From Epiperipatus broadwayi (lineage: Eukaryota > Onychophora > Udeonychophora > Euonychophora > Peripatidae), in the NCBI GenBank assembly GCA_028023455.1, contig JAQFVV010006341.1, positions 990,001 to 1,054,000 on the forward strand: a stretch of DNA of 64,000 bases, in the 5' to 3' direction. Under the pieces are notes generated by a model that made no database searches, was not told the DNA's origin, and saw only the letters and a list, made by a program, of their open reading frames with translations. How positions within the stretch are numbered: the stretch's first letter is position 1; each line of letters opens with the position of its first letter. Position numbers and translations under genes: made by a program. Shown here in pieces: positions 42,001 through 54,000 of this stretch.

Positions 42001-45000
42001 GGTCATCGCTTTGTGCAATTGTTCTTTTCTGTTATCAAAGTCAGTCAATGACGCACAAAACAATCACTTTTGGTTTATGTACTTTTTTAACACATATATA
42101 CATATAAATGGTCTGCAAGTTTATACTAAATTATAATTATTATCCTTTTTTTTTTAATTGCAATAATTTGTTTTTACTTTTTTGATTTTTTTTTTTTTAA
42201 AAAAAAAAATATCAAACTGTATTTGCCACGTCCATGCATCAGTACCGTATTTTTACTGATAGGATTCAAGTTTCTTATGGCTTTAGTTAGTAGTTGGTTA
42301 GACTGGGACAAGTGGGGTTCCTGGTGATTGTAAGTGATCCTTACAGTACTATTTAGAAAAATCATAAAATCTTTATTTTTTCTCGTAGAGAAATGAAACT
42401 TACATTGTCTGAAAAAAGCTTGGTTGCTGAATCGAATGATGCAAAGTACGCATGTATAGTGTGTATGGTTTTCAAGTTATAGTAAATTGAAGCCGAGAAT
42501 TGCTAATTAGAAAATACAAACCCATTTACTTTCTTTTTATTTTTTATATTCAAATTAGCTTTGAATTTATCATAATTTATCAGTGTTCATGACAGCTTTG
42601 TGGTCTACTTTCAGGGCCTTTGTTAGGTTACCTGTAGACCGCAAGTGACATCTTGGCCACGCCTGTTGTACAGTCATATGCTAAGATTTTTTTAATCAGA
42701 AAGGGGTTGCTTAGGCCATCTATCACGATGGTAGCACCAATTATGCATCAGTAAATACACATACTAATGCTTTAACCAACAATATATTGTGATCTACACA
42801 TGATGCCATCTTTAATTTCCTTATAGTATATAAATTACTAAATAAAGAAAACACTTAAAGGTCATATGTTTAATGAAATATATTTTATTGTTTTGAACGA
42901 ATCTGGAATAAGTGGACAATTTATTTATTAAATTTAAAAATGAAATAATAACAATGCCTTATTAGGATTAGAAGAAAGAGAATTACATGTTCACGAGCCA
43001 ATGTTTAAAAAAGGGGGAAAGACTGTGTTCAGTGAGAACATATATACTTTCTTTTGCTTAAAAATGTGTTTATTTTACCTTATAGATTCTGGAATTTATA
43101 GTAAAGAAAGGTGCACTGTGAGTAGAAAAACACTTGGAACAGGGGAACCAAAGCTTCCCCTTCATTTGCTATCTATGATTAAAACGAAATGGATATCAAC
43201 AAATGCTATGCTGACCACCATAGAGCTAAGTTCATTAAATTTACCATGGATTGTAATATCAACAAAGATAATAATTGGATATCATTGAGTGATTCAAATT
43301 GCTTATGGATCCTTAGGTTTGTGTTTTTTTTAGCAAAAGATGCCAAAGGAAACATCACCGAATAATGGAATCACATGCTAATAAAGATTTTCCTTTAAAT
43401 TATCTCTATCAGATAAGTTTCACTTTTTAAAAAAAAAACTGTTAAAAGCGTAATAACTTAAATGATAAAATGTTTATTAAAGTCTTTTTTTTATTAATAC
43501 TTTTTATTAATGTAATCCTACTTATCATTCGATATTAATTTAAACAATGTGAGAAATATAACTTTTTTAAAAAAAAATTAATATTAAAATCTTTTACTAC
43601 TTTATTTTCTTACATTATGGGAATTATGACTATGCTTTAATAATTGAAAAGTAAATTGCAACCTAAGGGGGAGGGGGTAAATTATAAAAATATATAGAAT
43701 ATTAGATTGTAGTTGGTAAATTATTTTAGCCACCTCAATGAGTTAATGCTTATTTCAAGTTTATATTATTATTATTAAGCTAAGTACTTTGATTTACCTA
43801 TTGCATAAATCATTACAAACTATTTTATTACACAATTTATTTTAGAATTAAGATAATTAATTGTACATCCCATACTATACTTTATCATGAAGTAAATCGT
43901 TTATTTTCTTGCCAAGCAAAATATACTTGCCTTTGAATTTCTTGGCACCTTACAAATTTTATGAATTCATTAGAGATATAAATTTAAATTATCATAGAAC
44001 CATTTGTGAATCAACATATTTATTTGTCTATTTTATGATATATTTTTAATTGTTTATGTACAACTCTTATGTAGTTATATTTTAGATTGTCCAAATAGTT
44101 AGTGCTTAAGTGGAAAACCACTTATTTCTCAATTTTATTTATTATATGTGGTTGCCCAAATCAATGAGACACTTGTAGGACAGCTGGCTCTCCCTAGTCA
44201 TTTATTATATTTTCTATTACATTCATAATAACCCAAATCTGAAAGTTATTCAGTGAACAGTACTTATTTTATCTTTACATTTTGGCAGTCTATTAATTTT
44301 CCTTACAATATATAATAAATATAAAATGTTCAAGGTTCCCCAAGCATATATCTATAATGAATATGTATGTTCTCACGTGTGTTGACATTTTCATGTTTAA
44401 ACTTAACAAAATTAATTAAATAACAAATAATGATGATGATGGTTTTGATTATTAAAATCACTCAAGTATTTTGTTTAAGTTTCTATTTGCAAAAACTCCA
44501 GACACCAAACCTCCTCAAACAGAGAATGCTTACTTGGAATTATTTAAGATATTAGTCGTCATCATTTACCAATTTCTACCATAAAACCCTGCATTTCACT
44601 CAGCTTAGAGTTATGGATTTTTTTTTTTTGAACTAGCATATGTGTGTATTAAAGTTATAACATTTAATCATATATAAAACAACATGAACAGTTGGTTTAA
44701 TAAATAAAATAATCATTAATCGAAACAAAGTAAATAATTTGATTATAGCATGATGAAGTAAATTTAAACTTTAAATTTTCCCATCTTACATAAAATTAGT
44801 AAAACAATAAAGAGTTCTTTTTTTTTCTCTCTCTCTTTGTTTAGTAATTTCACAATCAATCATAGAATAATCAATCAGTTTCAACCAACAAATTCATATA
44901 TTTAGTTTTTCGGTTCAGTAATTTCATATATGAAAATAAAAAAGTCAATCATATAATATTGAATCCACTTCCAATAAACAAACGTTGATATTTAGTATCA

Positions 45001-48000
45001 TCCCATTTAATAATAATCATTAAGATATTTTTATTCAACAAACAATCTATTTTAGTTCTTCTAATAACTCTACACATGTATATATATGAAGTGAAACATA
45101 ATTCATCCTTTAAATTACTTTCAATTTAAGTTTATGATCATAATTCACTGATAAAATTAAATTTGTTTTAATCTTCAGAAATGTAATACTTTTAATATTA
45201 GAAAAAGGAATATCTTAATTTTTTAATATCTCCATATCTTAGCATTCACAATCTTTAGCATTCTCCCTTCTAGGTTTTAGATTTTTCTTCTCTGTAATTA
45301 TCTTGGTCCTTTCATAGATTTTTTTCAGAAATGTATTTTACTTCTCTTCACACCTTAGATAAGTATATTAGCTTTGTATTAGTGGATTATGTATTAAATA
45401 CATTAAGTTTTGATTAGTAATTTAATCTGATTTTTTCTTTTCTGGCAGATTTTAGGAGTTTGTATCATTATTTGTCATAGGATTTATCTACTATATGCTT
45501 AGGGTTTTCAACCAATGTGTGACTTGTTTTTTGCCTAGCCTCTCATGCTAAAAGATTTCCTAATATAATAAAACATGTTTATAGCTTTTTTTGTAAGCTT
45601 ATAATTCCAATAAACATCACATGACCATCTCCTCTTATGCTTGTGTATAACTTGTTAAAACAGGCAAAACTTGCTATATATATTGCCACACACAGCAAGC
45701 TAGAGTAATCAATGGATGCTAGAAAGCTTGTGCATAAAATCCCCATCTAGTGCCTACTCATCCAATATCTCCAGACTAGGATTTTACACCCTCTTTTTCA
45801 GGTTCGCTGTAACTCGTACCACTCGTAGTTTAAACAGCTATAATTTTTTCCCCATCGTTTTTATAAAGTCCCCCCCCCTACTTTGTAAGACAAATTAATA
45901 CTTTTTGTAAATAATGGCAACAATAATGAAAAACAAATTTATCTTATTATAATAACTGATTATAAATAATCAACTGAATTTAGTTAAAGAAAAGTAATTT
46001 TATTTCTTTAGTTTTGCAATTTTATGGGTATATTTTTTTATGTAAACATCTTAATATGCATTTTAAATAATGTTTATAAAAATAAAATAAAATTTGAAAC
46101 AATATTTATACAAAACAAATCCTCTTCTTAGGAGGCTATGAGATACCGCACATAGTTTAAATGTTTCTATACTATATTGTAGCTGTTGCAGTTTAATATA
46201 AAACCTAGAAATTGGTTCTGGGTTGGGGATTAATATATTGGTCTTGTAATAATTGATTACTCATATTTAAATAGATGGTATTAGAATAGTGCATTAATTA
46301 AAATCAAGTATTTTGTAATTGTAGCATAATGCAGAATCAGCCTTGATTTCTTTTCTACTTTTTTTCTTTTGAAAGTGTTATCTTTTGTTTTGCTACTTTA
46401 AATTATAAATGATTTAAAATAGCACAAGAAATGGAATTCTTTGCAAAAGATTTTGAGTTATAACTGAATTTCTATCACAAAATTTAATTGTGTTCACAGA
46501 AGAATTTACAAATGCTATTTAAACATTCTGGTAATAATTTTCGTCCATGGAGTTTCAATTACTTCTTATTTATAATGATTTTTTTTTAAATATTACTCGA
46601 GCTATCCCATTTATATAGAGTATATAATCTTAGAAGGAATATTAAAAAATATTTTATCTGTACCAGTTTTTTTTATCTTTTGTTTAAATCTTATTTAATT
46701 TTATCACTCTTTAATTGGATCATGGGGAAGGGTGGTAATGCTGTTTTGCATGGATATCACCACTTGTCCAAATAAAACATTATTTTACTGGCATTATTAA
46801 TGCCCTATGTTTAATTATTAAATGTACAAAAATAGACAATATATTTAAATCACTCTGTGCTAATTTTTTTTTTTTTTTAGTATCCTGACTATCATGAGGT
46901 GATTGAAAACCCTCTTGACTTCCACATGATCAAAAATAAGTGCTCATGTAAAGAATATAATGCTGCAGAATTAATCAGTGATGTACAGCTTGTGTTAAAT
47001 AATGCCAGGCAATATCCTAAGGTAATGTACAGTATATGTTTGTGTGTGCATAGTATTAAACTTCGTTAATTGTTACTTTGCACCTTTCAATCACAATATA
47101 TCAATTGTGATGCTTTGTATGAAGTAATTATTCCAATTGTTTAAATTTTGCCTTCACAATTAGTGACCTTTATTCTGAATTATAAATAATCTAATCTACT
47201 TCAAGAAATCTTTCCTACTTATTTCATAAAGGTACGTGCATAGGATTACTTCATGTTTTATCTGTGATGTGAACTCTTTTGAACTTTTTATTATCTTATT
47301 TCATTATGTCTGAAGTATTAAAAAATTTTTTTAACTCTGTTTGAGGGTGATTTCCTTTCTAAATTCTTGCTTCATTTTACTTAGTATTATATTTGCTAGA
47401 TGAATTTGTGTTCAGATTATAACTGAACATCCATTATCTAATTATTGATATGTGCTTAAGATTATTGTCATTTTATGTTGTACTTCTTTCTATGGTCCCT
47501 GTGCTGCATTTTTTCTAAAATAATCAAAAAATTTGATATTTGTTTTGGTAAGCAATATTGATTCCTTTGTTTTTATAATATTCATTTTTTCAATGGAATT
47601 TCTACAAAAAATATTAACTAACTTGAATTTAGAACATTTCTAGAACTATTGATTTCATCATTGAACTTCATTACAACACAACCATTGCAAAAAATCAGAT
47701 TATCCTCTTTTCACTATGCATACATTTCATGAATAATCTTTGCTTTTCAGATTAGAAGTATCATTTACCTGCATTTTCATAGTCTGCCTGTTATAAGTCT
47801 GTCACATAAGATAGAGATTAGTTACCTTCTCTTGTGGAAAAGTGAATAATCATACTTTTTGTATTTTTATATTGGACTATTTCCATCATCTAATATATGT
47901 ATTGAATGTCTTTAGAAACTTTATTTAAATATTCCAAATACAGTCAGTTGTTAGCAAAAGCAGCATCAAACAGGTTAATATATACACAACGTTTCGAGAG

Positions 48001-51000
48001 GTGTTAGTCTCCCCTCTTCTTCAGGTGTTACTGGCCTGACCAGTGAGAGTAATACCATGGGATTCAAACCTGTGTCCTTAGATTCTTGAGTTTTGAATTT
48101 TAACATAACACTCTAACCAACTGAGCCATCCTGCCAAAGGCAACAGTCTGTAATAATTTCATATACCTATCTATGAGGTTCCTCCTGATTTCTCCACTTT
48201 TTCCTAAGAGCAAAGTTGATTAGTGTTTTCCGTACATTAGGTTGGCTTATGGAATTTTTTGCCATTGTCATGTGAGCAGCTTCATTAAATTTTGTTCTTT
48301 GTACCTTGTTTTCTCTATCCAATATTTTTGTATTTTCTTAATTGAACATATGTTCATTGGCACATACATGTTCTGCTACCTTAGACACATCTGTTTTTCT
48401 CTCTTCTAATAATCAGTTTGTGTTCCTGCAAGCACTTTTTAATGGAATGACTGGTCTCACCAATATCTTCCACATTCACATGGTATTTCATAGATGCAGT
48501 TTTTTTTCATTTCAAGTTTAGGCTTTGTAGATGTTACTGAGGAAGACTACATGAGAGTTTCTCAAGCAGTAAGAAAATCATATTCTACATTACATGGAAA
48601 AATAAAAATGCCAAAAGAAGAAACTTGCTAACCTACATGGGCATATCAAAAATCATAATGAACCAAGCAATATACCAATTTCATCTGTTAAAAATCTCAG
48701 TTCTAAACATCTAACAGATACTGAAATTTCTGGTCTTGAAAGAGGATTAAACTTTGCCATAACACCATCTAATGTCCTTTTATTAGATATGATGGCAGCC
48801 ACTGAGGAAGTCACTCAAAAATTGCCTTTAGAAGAAGCAGCAGAATTATGCTGGAGAATAAAAAGAACATTTGACAAGCAACAAAAATTGAAGTCAAACA
48901 TATCCTATGGTGAGAGGAAAGCAATTAAATCTCCCAAAGTAGATAAATCTATAATTATTCTCCTTGCTGACAAAAGCAATGCAACAGTTGTAATGGATAC
49001 AACTGATTATGACAACAAAATACAAGAAGAACTTACAGCAGGCCAATATAGAAAAGTGACAAAAAATCTGATAGTTGTTAATTAGCCACTGTACGTCGTG
49101 TTGTGGCGCTGTTTGTGTGCAAAAACACAGAAATGTGCCATTTACAGTGCCAAACTTATGGTGTATAAACCAGTTCTGTTCATATTAGCCGTTAGCAGGC
49201 CTAGATGGCGTTGCACACAAATATTATGGCCCGCTGATATGCTTTGCTATACTATGCAAATAGTGCTCACTTCACATATTGCTACAGTATGATGTGAGGG
49301 TGTATATAATTCAACTGGCCATAACTGTTTTAATGCACATTCGAAGTAATGATGTTATACCCTGTCTGACGTACTATTACATAATAATAATTGTAAGCCC
49401 GGCCCCTTGCTTCCCTGCACATCTTGGAAGGTGAAAATAATTTCAAAAGGATAGGGTCAAACACGATTTCCCAAAACTCAGCGAATAGACACGTTTTCGC
49501 GAGCACAGCTATGAGACAAATCATAAGCTTGGTTTGATGAGAGGACGATCGATCGTCCGTATAAGCAATTTACTATTAGAAGAATAACGTACATTTCTAA
49601 ATATAAAAAAAAAGTTTGTTTCATTTTTGACGTTTAATGTAGAATGCTAAGAGGTTGGACATTGTTTTGGAAATCAAACTTGGTTTGATCAGAGTAATGC
49701 ATCTTTTGCAAGATCCTTTGGATCTGCAAACCATCATCACGTATATTTTTTTAAAGTAAAAAGAAATGTGTTTTGTTTTGTCCCGGCCAGGAAGTGTTAT
49801 ATTAAAATGTTTTGCACAAAAACAGCACCACCATACAATGTACAGTGGCTAATTAACAATTACCAAAAATCCAATACTGAGTACAGAAACAAAATTACAA
49901 GCATTATTCAGAAATTTGTCTGAAGGTTTGTAAGATGTGATGTTGGATTATTTCCATCATTTATGAGTGAATGTTGAATGTATAGAAAATTTTAAACTTT
50001 ACTAATAATTTGGAAAGTTTAAATAAAATTTAAATTTTTCTATACATTCTGTTAGTAATAACACATAAATAGACAATACAGGTTAGTAATTATTAACCTG
50101 TATTGTCTTTTTGTATGTTATTACTAACAAGTTGTTTTGTGTTTGGAAAGTTTAAATAAAGTTTAAAATTCAACATTCACTCATAAATGATGGAAATAAT
50201 CCAACATATCACATCTTATTATTCAGAAAGGATCGCAAGTACTTCACTGTTTCAGAAAAAAGTAAAATAACATATTTCAGCAAAATTCCTCATCTTTATG
50301 GTCTACCTAAAATCTGTAAGGATCATGTCCTATTAAGATCTATTGCTAGTTCTAGAGATTCACCTTGGCAAGATTTCTTCCCAAAGTTCAAAGTCCTTTG
50401 GCATACAAGACTCAGTCCTTTGTCAGGGATTCTAGACACTTTGTAGAATTAATCAAGAATTGACTTACTGGTAAGCTTTGATATGGAAAGTTTATTTACG
50501 AATGTATCATGTGAAGAAGCATTGTCTATTGTAAGGAAAAGATTAAATGATGATAATAGTTTACCAACCAGAACAGCTCTTCCTGTTAGTATAATAAACT
50601 ACTAACATTCTGCATAAAAACAGCCTACTTTCAATATTACACAGAATTCTTCCAACAAAATCAAGGAATGGCTATGGGCTCACCATTATCTTCTTTGATT
50701 AGCAATATTTACATGGGAGAACTTGAAACCTTAGCCATAAAAACTACTCCATATCCACCTAAAGTTTGGCTTCGCTATGTGGATGATACATTTGTTGTAT
50801 GGCCACATGGTTACAAACTTTGTGGAAACATATCAACAATATATCCCCTTCAATTAAATTCACAATAGAATCAGAATAAGAACAAAAATTGGCATTCTTA
50901 GATGTTCTTGTGATAAGAGTCCCTCGTGGCAAAATCCAAACTATAGTTTTCTGAAAACCTACACATACAGGAAAATACCTAGCCTATACATCTAATCACA

Positions 51001-54000
51001 CCAGAAACACAAAACATGGAGTTATACTATCACTATGGAGCAGAGCAAAAGAAGTTTGTTCAGAAACCAGTGATTTGGAAAAAAGAAAAGATCTATATAG
51101 AACAAACTCTTATGAAAAATGGTTATCCATCAGCTGTTATTAAGAAAACTTTAAATAGACAAAAAAAGAACCATTAAGAGAAAAGACAATTATTGATACT
51201 GTAGTGTACCCATATATTCCAAAAATAGCAGACAAATTTATGGAAAATCTGCACAGTATAACATCAGAACAGCTTTCCAGAGCCATACCACTCTACGACT
51301 ACAAAACCTAAACTTGAAATGATGAAAAGAAAAAACTGCATCTATGAAATACCATGTGAATGTGGAAGAACGAAGAGAGAAAACAGATGTGTCTAAGGTA
51401 GCAGAAAATGTATGTGCCAGTGAACATATGTTTAATTGGGAAAATACAAAAATTTTGGATAGAGAAGAAAAGGTACAAAGAAGAAAATGTAAAGAAGCTG
51501 CTCACATGACAATGGCAAAAAATCCTATAAGCCAACCTAGTGTGACTATACATAATATAAGGAAACCACTAATCAACTTTGCTCTTAGGAAAAAGTGGAG
51601 AAATCAGGAGGAACCTCATAGATAAGTATATGAAATTATTACAGATTGTTGCCTTTGGCAGGATGGCTCACTTGGTTAGGGCATTACCTTAAAAATTCAA
51701 CACTCAAGAATCTAAGGACCTAGGTTCGAATTCCATGCTAGTACTGACACTGATCAGGCCAGCAATACCTGAAGAAGAGGGGAGACTAATACCTCTCGAA
51801 ACATGCATATACTAACCTGTTTGATGTGCTATTACTAACAGTTGAATGTATTTGGAATATTTAAATAAAGTTAAATTTTTCTAAAGACATTCAATACTTA
51901 TATTAGATGATGGAAATAGTCCAATATAAAACTACAACATCACAAACCTTCAGGAAATCATTATGTTGTCTTATACATTACATTAGAAACTATTCTAATT
52001 TCCCAAGTAAAACCAAACATTGAAAAAAAGATTTGGAATGACTTTACAAATTAAAGCAGGAATCAAAAATATGTATATGGTATGCTAATTCTTTTATTTG
52101 ATGCTTTTGTGATCAATTTCTTTTGTAGTAAATGTTACTTTTTGATAATCTTCAATATCTTGCTTAATTGTAACTATTATGATTAATTCTCAACTTTCTA
52201 ATGGAAATAATGGATATTGTATTTCTTTAGATCTTTGATATAATCTTTATAGCATGAGATCTGCTTGAAAGATCTATCCAGTATTGGTTGTTAAATGTTT
52301 TTTTAGAAAAATTCACTTAAACTTTTCAAGTACATTTAATACTGTTAGTAATATAACATGGGTTTGTATATAAAACTTGTATTATCTCTTCTTCGTATAT
52401 TACTGGTCTGACTGGTGACTATTAGCATGGGAATAGAAGCAGAGACCTTTAGGTTTATGAATGCTGAATTTAAGGTAACACTTCAAGCAGTTTGACTATT
52501 CTGTACATTCAGAAAAAATTTTCTAAACTTATCTACAAGAGTCCTCCTGATTTCTTCACCTTTTTCTTAAGACCAAAGTTAATGAGTGCTTTCCAAACAT
52601 CATGAATTATTACATTAGGGTTATTTATAGAATTATTTGCCATTATCATGTCAGCAGTTTCTTGAAATTTACTTTTTTTAGTTTTTTCTGTCTGTCTAAT
52701 TTTTTTCCCCCCAATCACGCTTATGTTCTTTAGTACATTTAGGGTGTAATATTTTAGATATAGCAACAATTTAAAGAAGAAAAATAGATATGTCTAATGT
52801 CATGTATCAGTGAATATATGTTTCTTTCCGGGAAAGACAAATATATTGGACAAGTAAAAAGTAATTACTCCTGTGACGGGGCAAATAATTCTATTACTCA
52901 TTCTAATGTGTAAAGAAATCATGAGAATGACTTCAGAAAAATATATAAAATTTCTACTATGGACAAATTGATTAGAATGTCATCTTAAATTCAGTATTCA
53001 TGAATTTAAAGATCACTGGTCAAATGATCAACATTCAAGGAAGAAAGAATGATACTACTCAAAATACTTTTTCATCTCTGAATGTATTTAATAAATTTAT
53101 ATAATGTTTGACTTTTCCTAAAAAGACATTTAATAAATAGATTTAATTAATAGATTCTACAATATCATATCCAGCAAGTTGAAGATTGGTTGTGATCTTG
53201 CCATTGGATTTTCAGAATCTTAGGAAATATTTTTTAATATCTTTATAATAAGTTACTTCCATACTACTTATATTGCTTTAATGAAAAATCCTATCTTTTA
53301 AATGAAGTGGGGTTACACTGGAGTCAGTGATGCATCTAAACATGCAATTCTACTTAAAAAGTATCTAAATATTTGATTTAAATTTCCTGAATAACCAAGT
53401 TTGAAAATGTTGTTATGATAATTCAGAAGCCAGATTCCAAAGAATTATTGAAATAAACACATCTTTCTTACACTAATAATCATCCATGATAAAAATTGTT
53501 GAAGATTTTCCCTCCAACATTGACTGGTCCAGGGTGTGTATAGGTTGTATTGTATTCTAAATATTAATAATATTCTTTAAATTTTCTTTTGAATTGATTA
53601 ACTATCAGCATAGTGTAAATCTAAGACTGAGAAGTTATTGTTTTTACTTTTAATCAGTTCTAATTAAAACCTCTGTTATCAAACCTTATTGTCGTGAATC
53701 TATTTTAAAGTTAATACAAATTTTTGTTAAATATCGGTTTCCAATTTCAAATTTCTCGGATTTTCCTTTAGCAATAATATTACTAGTTTGCAGTTCAAAA
53801 TATACTTCTATTTCTAGAAGATTCCGATAGTTTTGAACTTGTCAGATTACCATCATAATTTAAAACTTCTTTGGATATTTCATCAAGACTTACAATTTCA
53901 GTTATAATATAAAGAATTATTTTTATTTCTTTAAACTATCTTTTTCAATCCTAAATGAGTAAATAGGATCAGTATATCATTAAAAGTCATTATCTCACTT

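Larger units (their letters stand above)
33206..46880 (+). other. 13.7-kb intron between exons 6 and 7
   Basis: Holds an LTR-like segment (34140-34560), a gag relic (36380-36930), an RTE-like LINE (38760-41540) and a half palindromic element (45605-45779). The stretches 34750-36370, 36940-38750 and 41550-45600 contain no recognisable gene. Short open frames there (for example 35355-35582 and 43001-43288) match nothing I know. Confidence 0.7.
47866..48531 (-). repeat. Left pLTR of the PLE (inverted copy)
   Basis: Reverse complement of 51297-51931, joined to the interior at about 48531 (CCTAAACTTGAAATG shared at the junction). It contains, on the minus strand, the end of the endonuclease ORF, a tRNA-like module and a hammerhead-like motif. 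It is more complete than the right copy: about 48470-48425 encodes IGETSHSIKKCLQEH, the GIY-YIG second motif that is deleted in the right copy. One frameshift separates it from CECGRY. Confidence 0.85.
47866..51931 (+). mobile_element. Penelope-like element with inverted pLTRs and GIY-YIG endonuclease
   Basis: A + strand element whose 3' part (51297-51931) is repeated in inverse orientation at its 5' end (47866-48531), as is typical of Penelope pLTRs. The interior encodes an N-terminal region (48789-49066: TPSNVLLLD, ADKSNATVVMD, AGQYRKVTKN) and RT motifs (LYGLPKI near 50294, AMGSPLSSLISNIY, WLRYVDDTF at 50770-50796). A GIY-YIG endonuclease lies at the end (CIYEIPCEC, then the C-terminal helix region to 51625). 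It is interrupted by a TIR element (49069-49863) and a palindrome (49915-50217), plus frameshifts. YVDD is intact but the ORF is not. Confidence 0.9.

Noticed and set aside
48060-48140. Cellular tRNA gene
   Set aside because: A and B boxes are present but there is no clean cloverleaf or acceptor stem, and the segment is repeated in both pLTRs, so it belongs to the mobile element.
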